A stretch of 23,583 nucleotides of DNA from the NCBI GenBank assembly GCA_964585585.1, contig CAZPEL010000015.1:1-23583 (forward strand), in the 5' to 3' direction. This document shows, piece after piece, positions 1 to 6,443 of the stretch. Position 1 is the stretch's first letter. Each line of letters begins with the position of its first letter. The notes under the pieces were generated by a model that searched no databases, was not told the origin of the DNA, and saw only the letters and a list, made by a program, of their open reading frames with translations. This DNA is from CAZNAQ01 sp964585585. GTDB taxonomy: Bacteria; Patescibacteriota; Patescibacteriia; Patescibacteriales; JAGXOH01. A program made the position numbers and the translations under genes.

Positions 1-70
1 AGTCAGCAGTAAATAGTCAGCAGTAAATAGTCAGCAGTAAATAGTCAGCAGTAAATAGTCAGCAGTAAAA
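1..70. repeat. 14-bp tandem repeat, five units, at the window edge
   Basis: The unit AGTCAGCAGTAAAT is repeated five times head to tail. The first four copies are identical and the last ends AAAA instead of AAAT, where it merges with the palindrome that follows. The array touches the left edge, so its full length is unknown. No spacers separate the units, so it is not a CRISPR array. It lies downstream of rnhA in the direction of transcription. Confidence 0.95.
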
Positions 71-100
71 AATTTCCCTTTATAAAGGGAAATTTTTTAC
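65..100. terminator. Perfect 36-nt palindrome, probable bidirectional terminator after rnhA
   Basis: An uninterrupted palindrome has 18-nt arms centred between 82 and 83. It combines an A-run, the core TTTCCCTTTATAAAGGGAAA and a T-run. It would fold into a hairpin with a U-tract on either strand. It lies about 40 nt past the rnhA stop codon, the place expected for the end of the minus-strand operon. Structure is seen; terminator activity is inferred. Confidence 0.7.
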
Positions 101-153
101 CATTTACCATTTACCATTTACCATTTACCATTTACCATTTACCATTTACCATT
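98..153. repeat. 7-bp tandem repeat TACCATT, eight units, overlapping the end of rnhA
   Basis: Eight exact copies of TACCATT follow the palindrome directly. The array runs into the rnhA coding sequence: the stop codon (139-141) and the last four residues (NGKW) are written in repeat units. Confidence 0.95.
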
Positions 154-546
154 CTCATCCATCGCCCGATTAGCCAATTTATCCGCCTCTTTATTCTTCT
201 CTCGCCGCACATGAAAAAAATTCACTTTCTTAAAATCCAGGGTTAAATTATAGATCTGGACAAACAGGGGCTGCAAATTCTTGTTTTTTACTTTATATTC
301 TCCATTCAGTTGCTTAACCACCAATTCGCTGTCAATATAGAATTTCAACTCCTTGCCTCCCAATTTTTTAGCTTCCTGCAAAGCCCGTAGGACCGCCTTA
401 TATTCGGCTTGGTTATTAGTGGTTTCGCCCAAATATTCCGATATTTCCTTGATATTCTTTCCGGTCTCATCATAAAAAACCGCCCCGATCCCGGCCGGCC
501 CCGGATTCCCCCTGGCTCCTCCGTCAGTATAAACTTGTAAACGCAT
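139..546 (-). CDS. rnhA: Ribonuclease HI
   Basis: RNase HI cleaves the RNA strand of RNA-DNA hybrids, removing R-loops and primer RNA in the cytoplasm. The 135-aa product is a bare catalytic domain without an N-terminal hybrid-binding domain. The signature YTDGGARGNPG is at residues 6-16. The four acidic metal-binding residues fit D8, E48 (in NNQAEY), D72 (in YIDSE) and D122 (in NKEAD), and H112 is the likely flexible-loop histidine. The ATG at 544-546 lies 15 nt after the recJ stop, so it is probably cotranscribed with recJ. No Shine-Dalgarno is seen. The C-terminal NGKW and stop lie inside the TACCATT array, so the original 3' end may have been replaced by the repeat. Family assignment is secure. 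Confidence 0.97.
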   Translation of the reverse strand: MRLQVYTDGGARGNPGPAGIGAVFYDETGKNIKEISEYLGETTNNQAEYKAVLRALQEAKKLGGKELKFYIDSELVVKQLNGEYKVKNKNLQPLFVQIYNLTLDFKKVNFFHVRREKNKEADKLANRAMDENGKW

Positions 547-552
547 ATAATC

Positions 553-600
553 AATTTAGAATTATTTTGAATTTTGATTTTTGAATTTTGATTTTTTTTG
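553..600. repeat. AT-rich intergenic repeat (TTTGAATTTTGA type) between recJ and rnhA
   Basis: The plus strand reads two adjacent copies of a unit near TTTTGAATTTTGATT. The recJ stop (562-564) is inside it, and the recJ tail residues (KSKFKNQNSK) are its translation. The same vocabulary (AAATTCAAAAATCAAAAT on the other strand) recurs at 21888-22023. Confidence 0.75.
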
Positions 601-2313
601 CATATCAATAATCTTCAATTGCACCTCGCTTTTACCATTAAAATCGTTTCTGTCAATATAATAAACCACATCCACCTTATCTCCCACTCTCAGATCCTGC
701 CATTTTTCCTGATGATTAAAAGAAAGGGCCCAAATATTATCCAAACGGAATTTAATATGCTCCCCCTTCTTGCCCATTCGGACAATATCCCGTATCTCCG
801 CTCCCCGGCTCAAAAATTGGGGTTTGGGGTTATCTTGGCCAAAAGGAGCCAATCTCTCTATTTGGTTAAAAAGGTCTTCATCCACCTGCTTAAGGTCCAA
901 CTCCGAATCTATTTCCAAGGTGGGCGCTAATTCCGTATCTTTTAATTCCCGATTGACCAAATCGGTTATTTTTTCTATGAATTGAGATAAATTCTCCTCG
1001 CTAACACTGAAGCCGCAGGCCTTGGCATGACCGCCGTATTTATCCAAAAGATCGCTGCATTGTTCCAGGGCCTTAATAATATTGAATTCGTCAATACTCC
1101 GACCCGAACCTTTATAAATATCTCCCGCCTTGGTTATCACCAGAGCCGGCTTGTAATATCTTTCCGAGATCCGGCTGGCCACCAGTCCGATTATACCCTC
1201 CGACCACTCTTCATTCTTCTTGCTGACAGCTATTATTACCCGATTTTGATTTTGATCCTGGTCCTTACTGGCTTCCTCGAATATGATCTCGGTATCCTTT
1301 TGCCGGGCGATATTCTTGGTGTTCAGGTCCTGAGCCATTTGCTTGGCCTCCCGCTTGTCCTCACTCACCAACAAATAAAAGGCCCGGTCGGCGTGGTCCA
1401 TTCGACTGGAGGCATTCAATCTGGGACCTATTTGAAAACCGACATTCCAAGCTTGCAATCTCTTGTTATTTATTTGGGCCACTGTTATTAATTCCTGCAA
1501 ACCTGTCCGCTTGGTATGATTCAACACCTTCATACCCTTTTTGACCAGAACCCGATTCTCTCCCAACAAGGTAACACAATCGGCAATAGTGCCGATAGCC
1601 ACTAAATCCAACAATCGCTCGGTCATAAGGCGCTTTTGATCCTCGGATAAGGTGGATCTCTGGATCAGGGCCTGGCCCAACTTAAAGGCAACTCCCACCC
1701 CGGCCAAATAAGCAAAGGGATAGCCGCTATCCGGAACAATAGGGTTTATAGTTAAGCAATCGGGTAATTCTTTTTTTTGGTCCGGGGGCATATGATGATC
1801 GGTCACCACCACCTCCAATCCTTGCTGTTTGGCATATTCGATCTCCTCCTTGTTCCTGATACCCAGATCCACTGTAATAATTAATTCTCCGCCCTGGATC
1901 TTGATCTCGTCTATGGCCTCCTGGTTGAGTCCGTAGCCCTCCTTGACCCGGTCCGGGATATAAACGCTCACATCACCCTTCATTTTCTTGATCAAACTGA
2001 ACAGAAGAGCGGAAGAGGTGATCCCGTCGGCGTCATAATCACCGTAAATATACATTTTTTTGCCTTGTTTTATATGTTCGATCACCACTTGAACCGCTTT
2101 TTCCATATCCCGAAACAAAAAGGGGTCATAACCGGAGACCTGGTCTGCTTCCAGAAACTCTTTTATCTCCTCCTTCTTTTTGATGCCCCTGTTGTAAAGC
2201 AATTGCAAAACCAACCGATCGTAACCGGTTTTATCCTTTCCTGCCGGCCGGCCGGCAAGAAAAAAATCCTTGCCGGGCTCGGGCAAGACCCGCCATTTTT
2301 TCTCATAATTCAT
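562..2313 (-). CDS. recJ: Single-stranded-DNA-specific exonuclease RecJ
   Basis: RecJ is a 5'-3' ssDNA exonuclease of the DHH phosphoesterase family that acts in recombination and repair. The 583-aa length is normal. DHH motif I is GDYDADG (residues 91-97, D92/D94/D96), the DHH triplet is at 172-174 in VVTDHHMPP, and D245 lies in IGTIADCV. GPRLNASSRMDHADRA is near 297 and the DHHA1 motif GGHAKACGFS near 427. An OB-like domain forms the C terminus. The ATG at 2311-2313 starts the typical KKWRV segment. Two oddities stand out. Residues 19-25 (LAGRPAG) are encoded by a 16-bp GC-rich palindrome in the linker before the DHH domain. The last residues are encoded by an AT-rich repeat. It is followed closely by rnhA. 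Confidence 0.98.
   Translation of the reverse strand: MNYEKKWRVLPEPGKDFFLAGRPAGKDKTGYDRLVLQLLYNRGIKKKEEIKEFLEADQVSGYDPFLFRDMEKAVQVVIEHIKQGKKMYIYGDYDADGITSSALLFSLIKKMKGDVSVYIPDRVKEGYGLNQEAIDEIKIQGGELIITVDLGIRNKEEIEYAKQQGLEVVVTDHHMPPDQKKELPDCLTINPIVPDSGYPFAYLAGVGVAFKLGQALIQRSTLSEDQKRLMTERLLDLVAIGTIADCVTLLGENRVLVKKGMKVLNHTKRTGLQELITVAQINNKRLQAWNVGFQIGPRLNASSRMDHADRAFYLLVSEDKREAKQMAQDLNTKNIARQKDTEIIFEEASKDQDQNQNRVIIAVSKKNEEWSEGIIGLVASRISERYYKPALVITKAGDIYKGSGRSIDEFNIIKALEQCSDLLDKYGGHAKACGFSVSEENLSQFIEKITDLVNRELKDTELAPTLEIDSELDLKQVDEDLFNQIERLAPFGQDNPKPQFLSRGAEIRDIVRMGKKGEHIKFRLDNIWALSFNHQEKWQDLRVGDKVDVVYYIDRNDFNGKSEVQLKIIDMQKKSKFKNQNSK
2242..2257. repeat. GC-rich 16-bp perfect palindrome inside recJ
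   Basis: TGCCGGCCGGCCGGCA is its own reverse complement and is in frame, adding LAGRPAG to the RecJ N-terminal linker. The core TGCCGGCA recurs in the intergenic element at 21984-22002, suggesting one dispersed family. Confidence 0.7.
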
Positions 2314-2390
2314 CCCGCGTTTTTTATCACTATAAAAAAAGCGGGGCGAAAATTACGAGAAATATAATTAAACTGTGATCAATCCCACCA

Positions 2391-2516
2391 TCAGCCCATA
2401 AAGGCAAAACTGAGACTCCAGAAAACCATACTAAAGATCACTATAAAGGAGAGAATTAACCAGCCCACTTGTTTTAAATGCTTTTTCTTGATCTTGAACT
2501 TCTTTTTCTTGGTCAT
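2391..2516 (-). CDS. 41-aa single-pass membrane protein (hypothetical)
   Basis: A short ORF fills the lepA-recJ gap. ATG is at 2514-2516 and TGA at 2391-2393. It encodes 41 residues: a strongly basic N terminus (nine Lys in the first 15 residues, MTKKKKFKIKKKH) followed by one hydrophobic stretch, about residues 18-40 (VGWLILSFIVIFSMVFWSL). This fits a positive-inside, single-TM protein with the N terminus in the cytoplasm. I do not recognise the family. It is in the same direction as its neighbours, 57 nt after lepA and 77 nt before recJ, so cotranscription is likely. A 39-nt repeat element ends 9 nt upstream of its ATG. The clean charge and TM design supports a real gene; its small size is the main doubt. 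Confidence 0.55.
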   Translation of the reverse strand: MTKKKKFKIKKKHLKQVGWLILSFIVIFSMVFWSLSFAFMG

Positions 2517-2525
2517 ATTAAGTAG

Positions 2526-2564
2526 AATCCGAATGATCCGAATGAATATCCGAATGATCCGAAT
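2526..2564 (-). repeat. 39-nt ATTCGGA element, copy 1 (between lepA and the 41-aa ORF)
   Basis: Read on the minus strand this is two tandem copies of ATTCGGATCATTCGGAT joined by ATTC. It matches the element at 11510-11548 at 36 of 39 positions, in inverse orientation on the scaffold. It starts 9 nt after the lepA stop codon. Confidence 0.85.
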
Positions 2565-2573
2565 TTTTTATTG

Positions 2574-4495
2574 TCACTTTTTTAGTATTTTTACGAAGGC
2601 GTCCGGAGGTATGTCCACTCTTCCTTTGCCGCCGGCCATCATTTTCTTTTTTCCTTCTTTTTGTTTTTCCAAGAGCTTTCTTTTTCTGGAAACATCTCCG
2701 CCGTATAATTTGGCCGTAACATCCTTTCTTTTGGCCGATATCTTCTCCGCGGCTATTATCTTTCCTCCGACGGCCGCCTGCAACTTAACCACAAACATCT
2801 GTTGCGGCAAGGTGTCTTTTAATATTTTAACAATTTTTTTACCCTGTTCAAAAGCTTCGTCCCGATAAACTATAGTGGCCAGGGCCTCGACCGGTTCCTC
2901 CGCTACCAAAATATCCATTTTTACCACATCCGCTTCCCGGTAGCCCAAATATTCATAATTAACCGAAGCGAATCCGGAACTGACACTTTTTATCTTATCA
3001 TAAAAATCGGTCAAGATCGAAGCCATGGGAAGTTCATAATGAAGTACTACCCGCTTCTCATCCAAAAATTCGGTGTTTTTATATACCCCTCTCTTTTCCT
3101 GGGCCAATTCCATAATTTTGCCCATATAGCTCTGCGGAGCTATTATATCCAGAGTTACCCAGGGCTCCTCTATTTTTTCCGTTTCCCCGGGGTCAGGCAT
3201 TTTTTGGGGGGTTCTGATGGTTATTTCTTCTCCATTCTTCTTATAAACTTTATAGGCCACGCTGGGCACGGTAACCACCAGGTCCAGGTCATATTCCCTC
3301 CTCAATCTCTCCGCCACTATCTCCAAATGCAAAAGACCCAAAAACCCGCACCGAAATCCGCTACCCAAGGCCTCGGAATACTCGGGTTCATAAGTCAAGG
3401 CCGCATCATTCAATTTCAATCTCTCCATTGCCTCCCGTAGGTCTTGGATCTCGCTCCCCTCTCGGGGGAAAAGTCCGGCAAAAACCATGGGCTTGGTTTC
3501 CTCATAGCCCTTTAATTGGGATACTTCTTTAAGCTGTTTTTGTAGGGTGATAGTATCACCGACCCGGCATTCCTGAATATCCTTTAAACTGGTGGTAATA
3601 TAGCCCACTTCTCCGGCCTTGAGTTCTCCGGTGGGTTTATAGTCCGGGCTGAAAATCCCCACATCTATGGCCTCGCTTTTGGCGCCGGTACCCATTAGGG
3701 TTATTTTGTCTCCTTTTTTGATCTTGCCTTCCTTAACCCGAACATAGGCCACCACCCCGCAATATTCATCATAATTGGAATCGAAGATCAAAGCCCTCAG
3801 GGGCAGATCATCACTGTCCACATTATAAGGGGCTGGAGTCCTTTCGGTTACCGCCTGCAACAATTCGTCCACTCCCTCCCCGGTCTTGCCCGAGGCCTGA
3901 AGTATCTCCTCCTCCCGGCACCCCAAGAGATCTTGGATCTCTTTTTTGGTTTGCTCCGGATCGGCGGCGGGCAGATCTATTTTATTTACCACCGGAATTA
4001 TTACCAGGTCCTGTTCCATGGCCAAATACAAGTTGGCCAAAGTTTGGGCCTGAATACCCTGAGTGGCGTCAACCAAAAGTACGGCGCTTTCCACCGCCGC
4101 TAAACTTCGGGATACCTCATAATTGAAATCCACGTGGCCCGGAGTGTCGATCAAATTCAAAGTATAATCATTATATTTCATGGTAACCGGCTGGAGCTTA
4201 ATGGTTATTCCCCTTTCCCTTTCCAAGTCCATCCGATCCAAAACCTGATCCTTCATTTTTCTTCCCTCTACTGTTTTGGTCAATTCCAACATCCGGTCGG
4301 CCAAAGTCGACTTTCCATGGTCNNNNNNNNNNNNNNNNNNNNNNNNNNNNNNNNNNNNNNNNNNNNNNNNNNNNNNNNNNNNNNNNNNNNNNNNNNNNNN
4401 NNNNNNNNNNNNNNNNNNNNNNCGCCCCGCTGTTCGCGAACGGCGGGGTGGTCAATATGAGCTATAATACTAAAATTTCTAATATTGATTGCCAC
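2574..4495 (-). CDS. lepA: Elongation factor 4 (LepA) GTPase, interrupted by a scaffold gap
   Basis: LepA/EF4 is a ribosome-associated translational GTPase. The start is GTG at 4493-4495 (MAINIRNFSIIAHID); no upstream in-frame start precedes a TAG. Reading stops making sense at the gap (4323-4422) and resumes at DHGKSTLADRM. Joining the two sides at the shared GACCA gives an uninterrupted 596-aa LepA with G1 HIDHGKST (13-20), G2 ERERGITIK, G3 DTPGH, G4 NKID and G5 SGKTGEG. The C-terminal domain ends with MAGGKGRVDIPPDAF. The family length is about 600 aa, so no lepA sequence is missing. The gap plus its 26-bp GC-rich flank is therefore extra material, either an insertion in the P-loop codons or an assembly artefact. 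As written, the gene is broken. Confidence 0.95.
4323..4422. other. Scaffold gap of 100 N
   Basis: Exactly 100 undetermined bases suggest a default-size scaffold join, so the real length is unknown. The gap lies within the G1 (P-loop) codons of lepA. Confidence 0.99.
4425..4448. repeat. GC-rich 24-bp near-perfect palindrome at the gap edge
   Basis: Twelve-bp arms pair with one T:G mismatch (4431/4442) around the centre GTTCGCGAAC. It is much more GC-rich than its surroundings and does not encode any known LepA residues (PAVREQRG in lepA frame). It is flanked by TGGTC at 4449-4453. The same TGGTC stands at 4318-4322 on the other side of the gap. Confidence 0.9.
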
Positions 4496-4534
4496 AAAAG
4501 TAAATTTAAATCCAAGATCCTAAATTAGATACGA

Positions 4535-4608
4535 ATCAAAGATATGGGTTTTGTTATTCCGGCCTACCTTACCATGGCCCTCAGGATAACAAAACCCATA
4601 TCTTTGAT
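4535..4608 (-). repeat. Long hairpin with 23-bp perfect arms between murJ and lepA
   Basis: Positions 4535-4557 are perfectly complementary to 4586-4608. The stem can extend by a T:G and a C:G pair. Inside the loop, GGCC (4561-4564) can pair with GGCC (4576-4579). No T-run follows on the minus strand, so it is not a standard intrinsic terminator. It could be an RNA-processing or stability hairpin in the murJ-lepA transcript, or a small palindromic mobile element. It contains no coding sequence I recognise. Confidence 0.85.
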
Positions 4609-4638
4609 CCTTCTACCTCCCTTAAAATCCCTTTCTGT

Positions 4639-4658
4639 TGACAAACAGAAATTTGTCA
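4639..4658 (-). repeat. Small hairpin downstream of murJ
   Basis: TGACAAA (4639-4645) and TTTGTCA (4652-4658) form 7-bp arms around a 6-nt loop, about 30 nt past the murJ stop. No T-run follows. It may be a 3'-end stabiliser or coincidental. Confidence 0.4.
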
Positions 4659-4689
4659 TTAGAGTTTTGACATTTAAATTTGATTGTTC

Positions 4690-6333
4690 TTATAGTCCTC
4701 TCGCCTCTCCCTGGTCTCCTGTCTCCACTTTTTTCCAGGGGAGCCGTTTGGAAAAAGAGTTCCAAATATCAAAAAATTCCTCGGAACCGGCAACAAAACA
4801 CACTATAATATAAATAATTATTCCGGACAAGCCCGCCACGGCTCCTTGAGTAAAAACACCCCAAAATTTAGTCATGTCAATAAGGGGCCAGACCGCCACT
4901 TTCATCATTTGCACCATTAAACCGCAGGCAATAGCGGCCAAGGTGAACTTGGAAGTGGATATGAGTATTTTGCTTTCCTGCATATCCCCGAAATTGATAT
5001 GTAAAGCTAACCACAAAAGAATAAAATTAACTATTTGGGCCATAGAAAAACCCAAGGCCAAACCGGGAACGCCAAAAATGCGGGAAAAATACCAACTCAA
5101 GATCAAATTGCAACCGGCCGCTACCACTCCTATAAAAAAGGGGGTTCGGGAATTCTGCTTGGCATAAAAAACCCTTATCAAAAGGGGGATGGTAGCTTGG
5201 GCGAACAAGCCAATAGCAAAAAATCCCAAGGTGTTCATGGTTAAAACAGTGTCAGTCCAACCAAATTTGCCACTTCCCAAAATCACTCGGATCAGCTGAG
5301 CCCTTAAAGTAATAAGCAAAACCGTGGCCGGAAGCACAAAAAACAAGATCTTTCTAAAAGTGGCGGAAAAACTCCGGATCAACTTTTTATTATCAGAGGC
5401 CACCTTGGATAAGGTGGGAAAAGCGGCTATAGCAAAGGAAATACCGAAAATACCTACCGGAAAGGCCTGGAGATTGTTGGCGAAATTAAAAACAGCCAAG
5501 GATCCGCCGGCCAAACTGGAGGCCAAGATGGTTATTACCAATAAATTCAACTGGGACACCCCCAGGGTCATGGTCCGGGGTACCATCATTCTCCCTATCT
5601 TTCTCATATTCTGGTCCCGCAAATTTATGATCGGCCTGTACTTAAAGCCCAAACTGACCACCAAGGGGAGCTGGACCAACATATGCATAAAAGCTCCCAG
5701 GGCCACTCCCCAGGCCAGGCCATGGATCCCCCAATAGGGGACAAAAAATAAGGCCCCAATAATAATGCCGATGTTATACATTATGGGAGCCAAAGAGTAA
5801 ACAAAAAATCTCTTAAAGGACTGTAAAATCCCGCCTAAAATACTGGAGAGACCCAGAAAAATGGGAGACAAAAACATAATCCGGGTCATCTCGGCCGTTA
5901 AACTTTGTTTTTCCGGGCTGAAACCGGGGGCCACCAATTTGACCAAGAAAGGCGAAAATAGAATGCCCAAGGCGGAAATAAAGACCAAAAATATCATTAG
6001 AGTATTCAAAATATTGTTGGCCAAATACCAGGCCTGTTTATTCGGGGAAGTATCAAAACCGGTGGTATGTTGACACTGAGAATCCTTGATCAAACAGGTA
6101 AAGATCGGGATAAAACCGGCGGAAAGAGCCCCTAACACCAACAAATTGAATATCAGATCCGGCACTCGAAAAGCGGCGTAATAAACATCCAGGATGTTGC
6201 CGGCCCCGAATTCACCGGCCAAAATCCTGTCCCGGAAAATACCCAAAAGTCGGCTAAGCAAAGAAGAAAAGGCCACTAAAGTGGCCGCTATGGTGATGCT
6301 ATCTATTTTTCGAGAAAAAATCTTTTTGATCAT
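4690..6333 (-). CDS. murJ: Lipid II flippase MurJ (MviN family)
   Basis: MurJ moves lipid-linked peptidoglycan precursors across the cytoplasmic membrane. The protein has the MviN opening (SLLSRLLGIFRDRILAGEFG), AFRVPDLIFNLLVLGALSAGFIPIF, and later hydrophobic segments consistent with the 14-TM MOP-superfamily fold. I start it at the ATG at 6331-6333 (MIKKIFSRKIDS, 547 aa). An in-frame upstream extension of 22 residues (to 6399) is only a translation of the ATTGGATATT intergenic repeat and has no family resemblance. The neighbours are ADP-forming acyl-CoA synthetase (106 nt upstream) and lepA. The link to the murE-like and femAB genes elsewhere in the window is functional, not positional. Confidence 0.96.
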   Translation of the reverse strand: MIKKIFSRKIDSITIAATLVAFSSLLSRLLGIFRDRILAGEFGAGNILDVYYAAFRVPDLIFNLLVLGALSAGFIPIFTCLIKDSQCQHTTGFDTSPNKQAWYLANNILNTLMIFLVFISALGILFSPFLVKLVAPGFSPEKQSLTAEMTRIMFLSPIFLGLSSILGGILQSFKRFFVYSLAPIMYNIGIIIGALFFVPYWGIHGLAWGVALGAFMHMLVQLPLVVSLGFKYRPIINLRDQNMRKIGRMMVPRTMTLGVSQLNLLVITILASSLAGGSLAVFNFANNLQAFPVGIFGISFAIAAFPTLSKVASDNKKLIRSFSATFRKILFFVLPATVLLITLRAQLIRVILGSGKFGWTDTVLTMNTLGFFAIGLFAQATIPLLIRVFYAKQNSRTPFFIGVVAAGCNLILSWYFSRIFGVPGLALGFSMAQIVNFILLWLALHINFGDMQESKILISTSKFTLAAIACGLMVQMMKVAVWPLIDMTKFWGVFTQGAVAGLSGIIIYIIVCFVAGSEEFFDIWNSFSKRLPWKKVETGDQGEARGL

Positions 6334-6343
6334 GATAATTTTC

Positions 6344-6443
6344 AGATATTGGATACTTGTTATTAGATATTGGACACAGTGGGATGATCTACCAATCACT
6401 TTTGGCTATTGACTAATTACCAATATCAAATATCCAATATCAA
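6344..6443. repeat. ATTGGATATT inverted-repeat element 1 (acyl-CoA synthetase to murJ)
   Basis: The left arm (6344-6372) and right arm (6420-6443) are imperfect inverted repeats built from GATATTGGATA and AGATATTGG. The inner part has a different motif (ACCAATCACTTTTGGCTATT). The upstream gene's TGA stop (6440-6442) is inside the right arm, and the left arm ends about 10 nt before the murJ ATG. Confidence 0.8.

Noticed and set aside
1..153. CRISPR array
   Set aside because: Units are 14 and 7 bp, directly adjacent, with no spacers and no cas genes.
2314..2345. Hairpin (CCCGC...GCGGG with T/A runs) just upstream of the recJ ATG as a riboswitch
   Set aside because: The arms are short and AT tracts make such folds common; there is no aptamer-like conserved core.
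4318..4453. Intein or self-splicing intron in the lepA P-loop
   Set aside because: P-loops are known intein sites, but the visible right flank is a palindrome (PAVREQRG in frame) with no intein end motif, and the left flank shows no intein start. Intron structure cannot be tested because of the gap.
4134..4467. ORFs that read through the N run
   Set aside because: Their continuity depends on undetermined bases; they are shadows of lepA.
6334..6399. 22-residue N-terminal extension of MurJ
   Set aside because: It translates the ATTGGATATT repeat; the MurJ family begins at the ATG at 6333.
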